Position numbers and translations under genes: made by a program
Shown: positions 31,922-40,376 of the stretch, in pieces
How positions within the stretch are numbered: the first letter of the stretch is position 1
How the letters are laid out: each line of letters opens with the position of its first letter
Notes under the pieces: generated by a model
Databases searched by the model: none
Told to the model about the DNA's origin: nothing
What the model saw: only the letters and a program-made list of their open reading frames with translations
Origin: Actinospineispora eucalypti
GTDB taxonomy: Bacteria; Actinomycetota; Actinomycetes; Mycobacteriales; Pseudonocardiaceae
Assembly (NCBI GenBank): GCA_014208095.1
Contig: JACHMT010000001.1
Coordinates: forward strand, 1,426,001-1,490,000
Direction: 5' to 3'
DNA: 64,000 bases

Positions 31922-32377
31922 GTCGACGCTTTCGGCACAGGCGACGCGGGCGGCACGCCCGTCCGCCGGACAGTCGAGGCGAAAGTGATCGACATCGGTG
32001 CGCCGGCGGCCCATTCGCTACGCAGTGTGGCGGCCGGGCGGTTTCCGAACGAGGCCGTGCCGCACTTGCTCGCCGAGTGCTGGTCCAGTCCGGTTCGATC
32101 ACGCTGGAAACCGGACCGAGCCGGCACTCGATGAAGACGACCGACCTGGCCCCTCACGGCCCGTCCACGTTCCGTGACCAGGGCAGGAAAGACCAGGGCA
32201 CAACGCAACGGGCCGCACCCGAGCTCCGGAGACCGTCCGGCCGCGCCGTCCAAGCAATCTTCAGACCAGCGCCCTCACCCTGGCCACGAACGTCGACTCG
32301 GTGTGCCGGGAGCGTCGACTCGCGGGCAGTGAAGTGCCGACTTGCGGGTATCGAAGTGCTGACTTGCGGGGGATAGC
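31874..32377. repeat. Split 22-nt-period array surrounding a large palindromic element
   Basis: Three forward units of 22 nt lie at 31874, 31896 and 31918 (the last two starting CTGAGTCGACGCT). Four inverted units lie at 32290, 32312, 32334 and 32356 (GTCGACTCG or GCCGACTTG cores, ending near the SDR RBS). Forward and inverted units are reverse complements at about 18 of 22 positions for the best pair. Between them, 31940-32289 is filled by another element with a hairpin at 32073-32130 and a GCCGCGCCGTCCAAGC arm at 32240-32255. The gene-free stretch between the LLM operon and the SDR is explained entirely by these repeats. Confidence 0.85.
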
Positions 32378-32385
32378 GTGGGGGA

Positions 32386-33150
32386 ATGGGTGATTACGGG
32401 AACCTTTTTCGGTTGGACGGGCGGCGGGCGCTGGTGATCGGGAGCGGGGGGATCGGGCGGGAGGCCGCGGTGGCGCTGGCCGCGCACGGGGCCTCGGTGA
32501 TCTGTGCGGACAATGATCCCGACCGGGCCACCGATGCGGCCAAGGCGGCGGGCGGCACCGAGCTGACCCTGGACATCACCGATCACGAGGCCACCGAGCG
32601 CGCCGCCGCCGAGCACCCGGACCTGGACATCGTGGTGTTGACCGCCGCGGTGAACGTGCGCAAGCGGATCCTGGACTACACGCCCGAGGAGTTCGACCGG
32701 GTGGTCGGGCTGAACCTGAAGGGCACGTTCACCGTGCTGCGCGCGTTCGGCGCGCGGATGGTGGCGCGCGAGGCCGGCAGCATCATCGCGTTCTCCTCGA
32801 TCAGGGGCCGCACCGTCGAACCGGGGCAGTCGGCGTACGCGGCGACCAAGGCCGGCCTGGAGATGCTGGTGCGCACCGCGTCGGCGGAGTTCGGCGGGTC
32901 GGGGGTGCGGGTGAACGCGATCGCCCCCGGCGTGGTGGAGACCCCGCTCACCGAGCAGATCAAGTCCAACCCGGACTGGTACCGGGCGTACGCCGAGAAG
33001 GGCGCGCTGGGCCGCTGGTCGCGGCCGTCCGAGCTGGCCGGCGCGGTCGTCTACCTGGCGTCGGACGCGGCCAGCTTCGTCACCGGGGCAACCCTGGCGG
33101 TGGACGGCGGCTGGACGGCGGTGGACGGCCGGTTCACCCCGCCCATGTGA
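32386..33150 (+). CDS. Short-chain dehydrogenase/reductase
   Basis: A 254-residue classical SDR: ALVIGSGGIGREAAVAL (cofactor-binding, with G-x3-G-x-G as GSGGIGR), VLTAAVNVRK, SIIAFSSIRGRTVEPGQSAYAATKAGLEML with catalytic Ser, Y and K, and NAIAPGVVETPL. The N in the NAG position is replaced in LTAAVN. It ends VTGATLAVDGGW, as SDRs do. The substrate is unknown. The ATG at 32386 directly follows the last 22-nt repeat unit, so its promoter must lie in the repeat region or upstream of it. Confidence 0.9.
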   Translation: MGDYGNLFRLDGRRALVIGSGGIGREAAVALAAHGASVICADNDPDRATDAAKAAGGTELTLDITDHEATERAAAEHPDLDIVVLTAAVNVRKRILDYTPEEFDRVVGLNLKGTFTVLRAFGARMVAREAGSIIAFSSIRGRTVEPGQSAYAATKAGLEMLVRTASAEFGGSGVRVNAIAPGVVETPLTEQIKSNPDWYRAYAEKGALGRWSRPSELAGAVVYLASDAASFVTGATLAVDGGWTAVDGRFTPPM

Positions 33151-33225
33151 GCCCATGTGAGCCCCTGAGTCGATGTGACGGGGGACAAGCACCCCGAAGC
33201 TGAGAGGTCGGGCAGAGTGGGTGCC

Positions 33226-33564
33226 ATGGCGCGAGTGGATGTGCGGTGGTTCCGGATCGCGGCGATCGCCGAGGCGATCTCCTGGACCGGCCTGCTGATC
33301 GGCATGGTGTTCAAGTACCTGGTGGTGTTCAACGAGATCGGGGTGAAGATCTTCGGCCCCATTCACGGGGTGCTCTTCCTGGCCTACGTGGCGCTGGCGA
33401 TCGTGGTGTGGCGGCGCGAGCCGTGGTCGTCCCCGGTGGGTGTTTGCGCGGTGCTGGCCGGGGTGCCGCCGTACGGCACGGTGGTCTTCGAGCGCTGGGC
33501 GACCCGCACCGGGCGGCTCACCGACCGTAGTGAGACGGCCGGCGAGCCAGTATCACTCCAGTAG
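33226..33564 (+). CDS. DUF3817-family membrane protein
   Basis: About 112 residues with three hydrophobic helices: WFRIAAIAEAISWTGLLIGMVFKY, IFGPIHGVLFLAYVALAIVVW and a third around VGVCAVLAGVPPYGTVVFERW. The pattern 'AEaiSW..L..gM..Ky', G-P-I-H-G and PPYGT.vFerW is DUF3817. Function is unknown. ATG 33226 and GTG 33175 are both possible. A single CTGAGTCGATG repeat-like unit (33168) lies between it and the SDR. Confidence 0.82.
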   Translation: MARVDVRWFRIAAIAEAISWTGLLIGMVFKYLVVFNEIGVKIFGPIHGVLFLAYVALAIVVWRREPWSSPVGVCAVLAGVPPYGTVVFERWATRTGRLTDRSETAGEPVSLQ

Positions 33565-33853
33565 TCGTAACCCTGTGTCGTGCGTTGGCCGCGCGGTGTA
33601 CCGCGATCAGTGGTACGCCGCTTAGGGTGAATGGCGGTCCACCTGCCGTTTGCCGCGCGGATCGGCGCGGCGGTCTCACGGAGCGTATCTCCCTGTTGGA
33701 AGTCGTCACCCTTCCGATACCTTTCCTCTCGGACCGATCAAGGCCGGGTAACGAAATGGGCGCGGACTCCCCAATCCGCTGAACCGCCCGCCGGACCCCG
33801 AACCGGAAGCCCAGCCCGGCCGTCGATCCGCAGGAGATCGGAGAGGGTAGGAG
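33565..33853. other. Long leader of the beta-helix operon
   Basis: This 290-nt gene-free stretch holds no clear terminator. GAGAGG precedes ATG 33854 at a normal distance. A small inverted pair, GCGGTGTACCGC (33589-33600), is the only visible structure. Confidence 0.4.
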
Positions 33854-35815
33854 ATGGCACGGCACCGCTCCCCAAGTGGCCGCGACGTTGACACCAGCAC
33901 GGTGCTCGATTTTGAGGCGGCCCTGCCACAGCAACGTGCTTCGTCGCTCGGACAGCGCATCGCTCCGAGCACCGAGTCGACCTGGGACGGCCGCGACCCC
34001 CGGGACACCTCGGTGTTCTTGCTGCGCGACAACGAGATGGACCTGCCGGCGTCGACGCTCGGCGGTTCGTTCCTGGCGCCCGAGCACCCCGAGGGTGCCC
34101 CGGTGCCCCAGGCGGACCCGCTGATCCCCACGCCGAGATCGGCGGTCCACTCGGGACCGCTGCCGGTCACGCCCGCCGACTCGGCCTGGGCGCCGGCAAG
34201 GTCGGCCCCGGCGACCCCGGCCGACCAGCCGCCGGCCACGCCCGACCTGGCCGAGCTCTCCGCGCGGTCCATCTTCGACCCGATCGACCCCGCCGAGGCC
34301 TGGAAGCCCCAGGAGACCGCGAAGCCCGAGAAGGCCGAGCCCGAGAAAGCAGAGCCCGAGAAGGCGGCAAAGCCGCCCCGGAAGGTCGAGAAGACCGGGG
34401 AGACCGAGCGGGTCGGGGCGACCGGCACGGTCGGGAACCCGGAGACGGCCGAAAAGCCCGCGCGGACCGAGCTGGTGCGGAAGACCGAGCTGGTCGACCG
34501 GACGAGGACACCCGAGAAGCCGGAGAAGGCCGAGGCCAAGACCCAGCTGGTCAGCCCGGCGACGGGCCGGACCGAGGTCGTCATCTCGGAGTTCGTCGAC
34601 GGCGGGTCGGTGGGCGCCGGGAAGGTCGAGGCGACCACCCAGCTGATCCGCACCGCGTCCGGCATGACGGAGATCCGGCTGCCCCGCAAGCAGCGGTCGA
34701 CCCGGCTGAGCCTGCCCCGGATGCCCAAGGTGGCCAGCGGCGGCCGGCCCGGCGTCTTGACACTGGCGCTGGTCATCCTGGCCGTGGTCGGGCTGGTGGT
34801 CGGTGGCACCGCGCTGGTCCGCACCAACCTGTTCAAGGATGACGCGAGCACCAACCCGCCGCTGGCCGCGCCCCCGCCCCCGGCGGCCCCGCCGGCGCCC
34901 GCCCCGGACGCGGCGGCCAAGGCGGCCGAGGAGGCCCGGCAGAAGGCCAAGAAGCAGGCCGAGGCGGCGAAGAAGCCGGCACCGGCCCCCGGCTCGGCCC
35001 AGCCCACCCTGGCCAACTGCACCAAGAAGGTCTCCGACGGCGCCGCGCTCAACGCGGCCCTCGCCTCCGCCTCGCCGGGCCAGAAGATCTGCGCGGTGGG
35101 CAACATGGGCGGCACCCGGCTGAGCGTGAAGAAGGGCGGCACCGCCGCCGCGCCGATCCAGGTGGTCGGGGACAACACGACCGTCAAGGGCATCACCGTG
35201 GACACGAACAACGTGGTGCTGGCCGGCTTCAACTCGGTCGGTGGCGAGGCCCCCGGCGCCGAGCTGACCGGCAACAACATCACGTTCCGGAACAACAAGG
35301 TGAGCAAGCCGACCGGCGGCGACTACGACGGCATGCGGTTCTTCGGGAACAACCTGAAGATCCTGAACAACACCATCAGCGACATCAACCCGGGCGGCAG
35401 CGGGGCGCACGCCGACTGCATGCAGACCTTCACCAGCGGCCGCCCGTCCAGCCTGAACGTGACGATCGACGGCAACCGCTGCGAGCGGGTGGACAACATG
35501 TGCCTGATGGCCGAAGGCCCGGGCGACGTCGGTGACGGCGGTGGCGGCGACGGCACCTCGGCCAACTGGACGTTCAGCAACAACTACTGCGACACCCACG
35601 CCGGCCAGGCACTGATGATCGAGGCCGTGCAGAACGTCACGGTGAAGGGCAACAACATCGTGGGCAAGGTGGACAAGGCATTCGCCTTCGACATCGGCTC
35701 GACCGGGGCCAAGGTGCTCGGCAACAAGCTGGCGGCGGGCATCGGCTACGAGGTCGGCATGGACTCCAGCTCGAAGAAGGGCTACCAGGGGCCGGCCGTC
35801 GGCGGCGCGCCGTGA
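33854..35815 (+). CDS. Membrane-anchored parallel beta-helix protein with long charged N-terminus
   Basis: A 653-residue single-pass protein. Residues 1 to about 298 are cytoplasmic and low in complexity (runs of EKAEPEKAEPEKA, RTELVRKTELVDRT), with no known domain. One helix (TLALVILAVVGLVVGGTALV, about 300-322) is followed by a Pro/Ala/Lys linker (residues 330-380) and an extracellular right-handed parallel beta-helix (NNITFRNNKVSK, NNLKILNNTISDI, LNVTIDGNRCERV, TFSNNYCDTHAG, NVTVKGNNIVG). Such helices occur in polysaccharide lyases and carbohydrate-binding proteins. Four cysteines in the helix could form disulfides. No catalytic residues are identifiable. It heads an operon with another beta-helix protein and an L,D-transpeptidase. 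Confidence 0.8.
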   Translation: MARHRSPSGRDVDTSTVLDFEAALPQQRASSLGQRIAPSTESTWDGRDPRDTSVFLLRDNEMDLPASTLGGSFLAPEHPEGAPVPQADPLIPTPRSAVHSGPLPVTPADSAWAPARSAPATPADQPPATPDLAELSARSIFDPIDPAEAWKPQETAKPEKAEPEKAEPEKAAKPPRKVEKTGETERVGATGTVGNPETAEKPARTELVRKTELVDRTRTPEKPEKAEAKTQLVSPATGRTEVVISEFVDGGSVGAGKVEATTQLIRTASGMTEIRLPRKQRSTRLSLPRMPKVASGGRPGVLTLALVILAVVGLVVGGTALVRTNLFKDDASTNPPLAAPPPPAAPPAPAPDAAAKAAEEARQKAKKQAEAAKKPAPAPGSAQPTLANCTKKVSDGAALNAALASASPGQKICAVGNMGGTRLSVKKGGTAAAPIQVVGDNTTVKGITVDTNNVVLAGFNSVGGEAPGAELTGNNITFRNNKVSKPTGGDYDGMRFFGNNLKILNNTISDINPGGSGAHADCMQTFTSGRPSSLNVTIDGNRCERVDNMCLMAEGPGDVGDGGGGDGTSANWTFSNNYCDTHAGQALMIEAVQNVTVKGNNIVGKVDKAFAFDIGSTGAKVLGNKLAAGIGYEVGMDSSSKKGYQGPAVGGAP

Positions 35816-35828
35816 TCCAACGGTGGGC

Positions 35829-37022
35829 ATGACCACGCGCGGCCTGGCCGCGCTGGCTACCGGGCCGGCGTTCGCACTCATCGTGCTGGCGCCGGCCGCG
35901 GACTGGCCGAGGCCGGGTGAACCCCGGCCGCTGGCGGAGCAGGCGGACCCGGTGGTCCAGCGGGTGGACGCCGGCGGGTTTCCCCTGGAAGAGCGCCGCG
36001 TGCAGGGCATCCCGGGCATGAGCGAGCCGGAGCGGGACGGCGACCGGGTCGCCGAGGTGGCGGCGGCCGACGGGCCGCTGGCCGCGCCGGGCCGGCCGGG
36101 TTGCGTGAGTGGGCCGGCCAAGGCGTACACCTCCGGCGACGGCGGCGCCACCGCCCCGGTCGCGGTGCGTCAGGCCGGCGGGCGCCAGATACCGGTCGCC
36201 AACGCCAAGGGGCTGACCGCCGCGCTCGCCTCGGCCCGCCCCGGGGACACCATCGAGCTGGCCGACGGCCGGTATCCGGGCAAGTTTGTGCTGGCCAAGG
36301 CCGGCACGGCGGCCAGCCCGATCACCGTGGTCGGCTCCTGCCGGGCGGTGCTGGACGGCGGCACCGGCGGGTCCGGCTACACCATGCACCTCGACGGCGC
36401 TGACTACGCGCGGCTGGTCGGGTTCACCGTCTCCGGCGGGGACAAGGCGGTGATGACCGACCGCACCAACCGTGCCGTGCTCTCCCACCTGACCGTGGGC
36501 AACACCGGTTCCGAGGCGGTGCACTTCCTGAACTTCAGCTCGGACAACGTGGTGCAGCACAGCCTGGTGCACGACACCGGGAAGACCAAGCCGCAGTTCG
36601 GCGAGGGCGTCTACTTCGGCTCGGCCAAGTCCAACTGGGCCAGCAAGTCCGGCGGCCGCCCCGACCTTTCCAACAACAACCGCGCGCTGTACAACCAGTT
36701 CCGGTCCACCACGGCGGAGAACATCGACGTCAAGGAGGAGACCAGCGGCGGGGTGATCGCGGGCAACGTGTTCGACGGCTCGGCGATCAGCGGGCAGAAC
36801 TCCGCCGACTCGGTGGTCGACGTGAAGGGCGTGCGCTACCAGGTGATGAACAACCGGACCAGCGGGCGCAGCTCGGCACTGAAGGACCTGATCCAGACCC
36901 ACGTGATTACCCAGCCGGCCACCTCCGGCTGCCACAACACGTTCGCCGGGAACACCTTCATCGGCGGCGGGTTCGTTGGCCAGGCTGTGGCGCAGGACAA
37001 GAAGTGCGGGACCAACGAGTGA
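35829..37022 (+). CDS. Secreted parallel beta-helix (polysaccharide lyase-like) protein
   Basis: A 397-residue exported protein with a signal-like N-terminus (TTRGLAALATGPAFALIVLAPA) and, after a Pro/Glu-rich segment, a beta-helix: VANAKGLTAALASARPGDTIELADGRYPGKFVL, ASPITVVGSCRAVLDGG, YARLVGFTVSGGDKAVM, HFLNFSSDNVVQHSLVHDTG, GGVIAGNVFDG, YQVMNNRTSG and HNTFAGNTFIGG. The opening 'AL..A.PGDTI.L..G.Y' resembles PL6-type lyases and carbohydrate esterases. A GTG at 35823 is an alternative start. It overlaps the next gene by GTGA. Confidence 0.82.
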   Translation: MTTRGLAALATGPAFALIVLAPAADWPRPGEPRPLAEQADPVVQRVDAGGFPLEERRVQGIPGMSEPERDGDRVAEVAAADGPLAAPGRPGCVSGPAKAYTSGDGGATAPVAVRQAGGRQIPVANAKGLTAALASARPGDTIELADGRYPGKFVLAKAGTAASPITVVGSCRAVLDGGTGGSGYTMHLDGADYARLVGFTVSGGDKAVMTDRTNRAVLSHLTVGNTGSEAVHFLNFSSDNVVQHSLVHDTGKTKPQFGEGVYFGSAKSNWASKSGGRPDLSNNNRALYNQFRSTTAENIDVKEETSGGVIAGNVFDGSAISGQNSADSVVDVKGVRYQVMNNRTSGRSSALKDLIQTHVITQPATSGCHNTFAGNTFIGGGFVGQAVAQDKKCGTNE

Positions 37023-37759
37023 GCCGCCGGTGGTTGTTCGGCCTGGTCGCGGCGTTGGTACTGCTGGCGCCCGCGCCGCCGGCCATGGCTGTGTCGCCCG
37101 CGCGCGCCGAACTGGGCGCGCCCTCGGCTAGCGCGTTCCGCGCTCAGGCCGCCGCGTTGCCGCCGGGCGTGCCGGCCGAGCCGTCCGGCAGCCAGGTGGT
37201 GACCGTGCGGGTGGCGTCGCCGGCCAGCGGCTCCGGTGAGCTGCGCGCCTGGCAGCGCGAGTCGGACGGGACCTGGCGGGGTGTGCTCGGGCCGGTCCGG
37301 GTGAAGGTCGGCACCGACGGCGTCGGCGAGGCCAAGGAGGGCACCAACCGCACGCCCCGGGGGATGTTCTCGCTGTCCCAGGCGTTCGGCCGGCAGCCCA
37401 ACCCGGGCAGCAAGCTGCCCTACCGGCAGGTCGGCAACGCCGACTGGTGGGTGAGCGACCCGCGCAGCTCCGCGTACAACACCTACCGGCACTGCACCGC
37501 CGGCACCTGCCCGTTCAACGAGAAGGCGGGGGAGAACCTGGGCCAGGCCGGGCCCAGCTACGACTACGCGGCGGTGATCGGCTACAACACCGGGAAGCCG
37601 AAGCCGGGCGCCGGTTCGGCCTTCTTCCTGCACGTCGACGCGGGCATCGCGTCGGCCGGCTGCGTGGTCGCCCCGCGCACCACCGTGGTCACCCTGCTGC
37701 GCTGGCTGGACCCGGCGGCGAAACCACAGATCGCCATCGGCATCGACGACGCGACCTAG
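37019..37759 (+). CDS. L,D-transpeptidase (YkuD family), exported
   Basis: A 246-residue exported protein: signal peptide SRRWLFGLVAALVLLAPAPPAMA, then about 35 residues including PARAELGAPSAS, coded by a palindromic repeat copy at 37102-37121. The YkuD domain follows, with TPRGMFSLSQAFG, YPxxH-like YRHCTAGTCPFNE and HVDAGIASAGCVVAP with catalytic H205 and C215. These enzymes form 3-3 cross-links or attach proteins to peptidoglycan. The GTG at 37019 overlaps the preceding stop. With the two beta-helix proteins upstream it suggests a wall or envelope-remodelling operon. Confidence 0.85.
   Translation: MSRRWLFGLVAALVLLAPAPPAMAVSPARAELGAPSASAFRAQAAALPPGVPAEPSGSQVVTVRVASPASGSGELRAWQRESDGTWRGVLGPVRVKVGTDGVGEAKEGTNRTPRGMFSLSQAFGRQPNPGSKLPYRQVGNADWWVSDPRSSAYNTYRHCTAGTCPFNEKAGENLGQAGPSYDYAAVIGYNTGKPKPGAGSAFFLHVDAGIASAGCVVAPRTTVVTLLRWLDPAAKPQIAIGIDDAT
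37102..37121. repeat. Palindromic repeat core, copy D, inside the transpeptidase
   Basis: GCGCGCCGAACTGGGCGCGC matches the 20-nt core of copies C1/C2 in 17 of 20 positions. It encodes ARAELGA just after the signal peptide and keeps the frame. Confidence 0.6.
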
Positions 37760-37812
37760 TTCATCCGTGCTTCTCAGGTTGTTCTTTGTTCGTTTGGGTA
37801 ACTTCGGTTGAC

Positions 37813-38610
37813 GTGTGGTTCGCCGATCTCGCCCTGACCGCCTCGGTGGCGGTGTTCCTCGCCGTGGTGCTGGCCTGGCCGCTGGTGCGGCTGGCCGACC
37901 GTGAGGGATGGTCGGCCAGCGCTGTGCGGCCGGTGCTGCGCACCGGCTCGGTGACCGCCGCCGCCCTGCTGCTCGGCCAGGCGGTCGTGGTGGACGCGGT
38001 GGCCGACGAGAACGGCCTGCACGTGGCCGACGCGCCGACGCTGGCCTGGTTCGTGGCCCACCGCACCGAGGCCCTGACCGCCGTGGCCAAGGCGCTCGCC
38101 CTGCTCGGCGGCACGGTGGCGATGACCGTGGTCGCCACGGTCACCGCGGTCACCCTGTGGCTGCGCGGGCGCCGCCCGCGGGCCGTGGTGGTGGCGGTGA
38201 CCGCGTTCGGCGGGGGACTGCTGGTGACCGGGTTCAAGCACCTCTACGCCCGGGACCGCCCGCCGGTGATCGACCGGCTGGACGAGCTGACCAGCCACTC
38301 GCTGCCGTCCGGGCACGCGCTGGGCAGCACCGTGGTGCTCGGCCTGCTGGCCGCCGTGGTGGCGCTGCACGTGCGCCGCCGGGCCGCCCGGGCCGGAGTG
38401 ATCGCGGCCGCCGCGGTGACGGTGGTGGCCGTCGGGGTGAGCCGGCTGTACCTGGGGGTGCACTGGCTGACCGACGTGCTCACCGGTTGGCTGCTCGGCG
38501 GTGCCTGGCTGGCCGTCGCGGTCACCGCGCTGGTGCTGCTGCGCGGCGGCGGCCGGGGTCAGCCGGTGAGATCCCGGACGTCCCAGACCACGGTGTCGCC
38601 CCGGTCCTGA
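37813..38610 (+). CDS. PAP2-family phosphatase (membrane)
   Basis: A 265-residue six-helix protein. The PAP2 motifs are KHLYARDRPP (motif 1, K-x6-RP), SLPSGHALGS (PSGH, motif 2) and SRLYLGVHWLTDVLTGWLLG (SR-x5-H-x3-D, motif 3), all complete. It probably dephosphorylates undecaprenyl pyrophosphate or a lipid phosphate outside the membrane. The start is uncertain; GTG 37813 (VWFADLALTAS) is chosen. Its C-terminal 52 nt overlap the convergent membrane protein gene. Confidence 0.86.
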   Translation: MWFADLALTASVAVFLAVVLAWPLVRLADREGWSASAVRPVLRTGSVTAAALLLGQAVVVDAVADENGLHVADAPTLAWFVAHRTEALTAVAKALALLGGTVAMTVVATVTAVTLWLRGRRPRAVVVAVTAFGGGLLVTGFKHLYARDRPPVIDRLDELTSHSLPSGHALGSTVVLGLLAAVVALHVRRRAARAGVIAAAAVTVVAVGVSRLYLGVHWLTDVLTGWLLGGAWLAVAVTALVLLRGGGRGQPVRSRTSQTTVSPRS

Positions 38611-40352
38611 CCGGGCCGGCCCAGCAGGGCGTCCAGCACGGCGCGCAGTTCGGCCTGGCGCGGGTGCGGCGGGAGTACCACCGAGTCGGCCTGCCAGTAG
38701 CGCAGGTCGGCCCGCGCCTGGTCCCGCTCGACCTGGCCGATGGCCGGGACCGGGTTGACGGTCTTCGCCGCCTGCTCCAGCAGCTGGGAGGTGGGCCGGC
38801 GCTCGGCGCCGTAGGTGCCTTGGCGGTCCGGTCCGATCGGGCCGACGAAGTAGCCCTCGGGCAGCGCGTACTCCAGGTTCGCCAGCACCTGCCAGTGCAG
38901 CGCCTCGACCGAACCGACCGCCGGCAGCGGTACCGGGACGATGGTGCGGCCCGGCCGGGCCAGCTCGCGCCAACCGCCGTCGCGCAGCGGCGCGGGCGGC
39001 TCCGGGCGGTCCTCGACGATGAACCGGACGGGCAGGATGGGCAGCGCGGCGACCACCAGGCCCAGCGGCCAGAGCCGCCGGGCGGTGAACCAGCCGCCGT
39101 GCGGCGCGGCCATCGCCCGGTCGGTGGCCAGCGCCAGCAGCACCCCCAGCGCGGGCAGGCAGGCGAACACCAGCCGGGCCTCGAGCAGCGACTCGTAGAG
39201 CGGGAGCTTCTGCAGCAGCAGCCAGGGCCCGGGGATGCCGGTGTCGTACTCGTTCACGATCAGCGTGCCGCCGGCGGACAGCACGGCCAGCACGACGAAG
39301 GTGATGACGGCCAGCCGGGCGGGCAGCTCCCGGCGCAGCCACACCGCCGCCGCGACCACCAGCAACATCAGCGGCCAGCCGAGGAAGGCGTTCTGCTCGG
39401 TGGGGTTGGCCACCACCTGGCCGGGGTCGGTGAGCTGCCCGCCGATGGACTGCTTGGGCAGCTGCACGAAGTTGGCCAGGTCGTTGCCCGCCGGCCCGTG
39501 CTCCAGCGCGTGGTAGCTGGCCGGCCCGGCGAACTGCACCCACAGCGGGTAGGCGACGACCATGCCGGCCACCGCCCCGGCCACTCCCAGCCCGGCGGCC
39601 AGGCGAGAGGCCATGTCCGCCGCGGCGCGCGGCCGTAGCGCCACGAAAGCCAGCGCCCACACCGCGCAGCCGGTGGCGAAGATGAGCAGCGGCTCCTCGC
39701 CGACCAGCACCTGCCAGCCGACCAGCCCGCCGAGCACCAGCCCGTCCCGGACCGTCCGGGCCCCGGAGCCGCACAGCCGGAGCAGGAACAGCGCGATCAC
39801 CGGCAGCAGGAAGGTGGCGGTGAAGTTGGGGTGGGCATGGGCGTGGGAGACCACCGGCGGGGTGAACGCACAGCAGGCGCCGCCGACCGCGGCGGCCCAC
39901 TGGGACCGGGTGAGGCGCCGGGAGAACACCCAGTACCAGGCGACGGCGGTGCCGGCCAGCCCGCCGGTGAGCACCACGGCCCAGGTGACGGACGGCCCGG
40001 CCAGCAGGGTGAGCGGGGCCAGCGGCACGGCCAGCCCCGGCATGGCCGTGTTGGCCATCAGGTTCACGCCGGCCGGGTGGTTCTGCAGGGCGGTGAACAG
40101 GACCGGGTGCCCCTGGGCCACGGCCTGCGCCTGCACCGCGAAGAACCACTCGAAGAGTTTCTGGTCCTCGCCGCTGTCGGTCAGGTAGCCGTTGGGCAGG
40201 GTCAGCCAGAGGTCCCGGTACAGCCCGAACGCCACCAGCAGGTAGGTGGCGATGATGATCGCGTCCAACGCCCTGGACCGCGCCGGCGCGGTCCGGGGTG
40301 AGGCACGGCTGACCCCCGGCGGAGCGTTGTCGATGAGCAACGAAGCTTTCAC
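38559..40352 (-). CDS. Polytopic membrane protein, GT-C glycosyltransferase-like
   Basis: A 597-residue protein with about ten to twelve helices. After the first helix (DAIIIATYLLVAFGLYRDLWLTL) an extracellular loop has DSGEDQKLFEWFFAVQAQA, a position where GT-C enzymes carry their catalytic acidic pair. HPAGVNLMAN and HAHPNFTATFLLPVIALFLL follow. The C-terminal 170 residues are soluble (PEPPAPLRDGGWRELARPGRTIVPVPLPAVGSVEALHWQVL). This resembles actinobacterial membrane glycosyltransferases and 'DUF' relatives using polyprenyl-phosphate sugars, but no specific family is certain. Its 3' end overlaps the PAP2 gene. Confidence 0.7.
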   Translation of the reverse strand: MKASLLIDNAPPGVSRASPRTAPARSRALDAIIIATYLLVAFGLYRDLWLTLPNGYLTDSGEDQKLFEWFFAVQAQAVAQGHPVLFTALQNHPAGVNLMANTAMPGLAVPLAPLTLLAGPSVTWAVVLTGGLAGTAVAWYWVFSRRLTRSQWAAAVGGACCAFTPPVVSHAHAHPNFTATFLLPVIALFLLRLCGSGARTVRDGLVLGGLVGWQVLVGEEPLLIFATGCAVWALAFVALRPRAAADMASRLAAGLGVAGAVAGMVVAYPLWVQFAGPASYHALEHGPAGNDLANFVQLPKQSIGGQLTDPGQVVANPTEQNAFLGWPLMLLVVAAAVWLRRELPARLAVITFVVLAVLSAGGTLIVNEYDTGIPGPWLLLQKLPLYESLLEARLVFACLPALGVLLALATDRAMAAPHGGWFTARRLWPLGLVVAALPILPVRFIVEDRPEPPAPLRDGGWRELARPGRTIVPVPLPAVGSVEALHWQVLANLEYALPEGYFVGPIGPDRQGTYGAERRPTSQLLEQAAKTVNPVPAIGQVERDQARADLRYWQADSVVLPPHPRQAELRAVLDALLGRPGQDRGDTVVWDVRDLTG

Positions 40353-40376
40353 ATCCCCCTGGTCCGGCCCCGCACC

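Noticed and set aside
33589..33600. Strong operator at GCGGTGTACCGC
   Set aside because: A short imperfect palindrome of common bases in a GC-rich leader; chance occurrence is likely.
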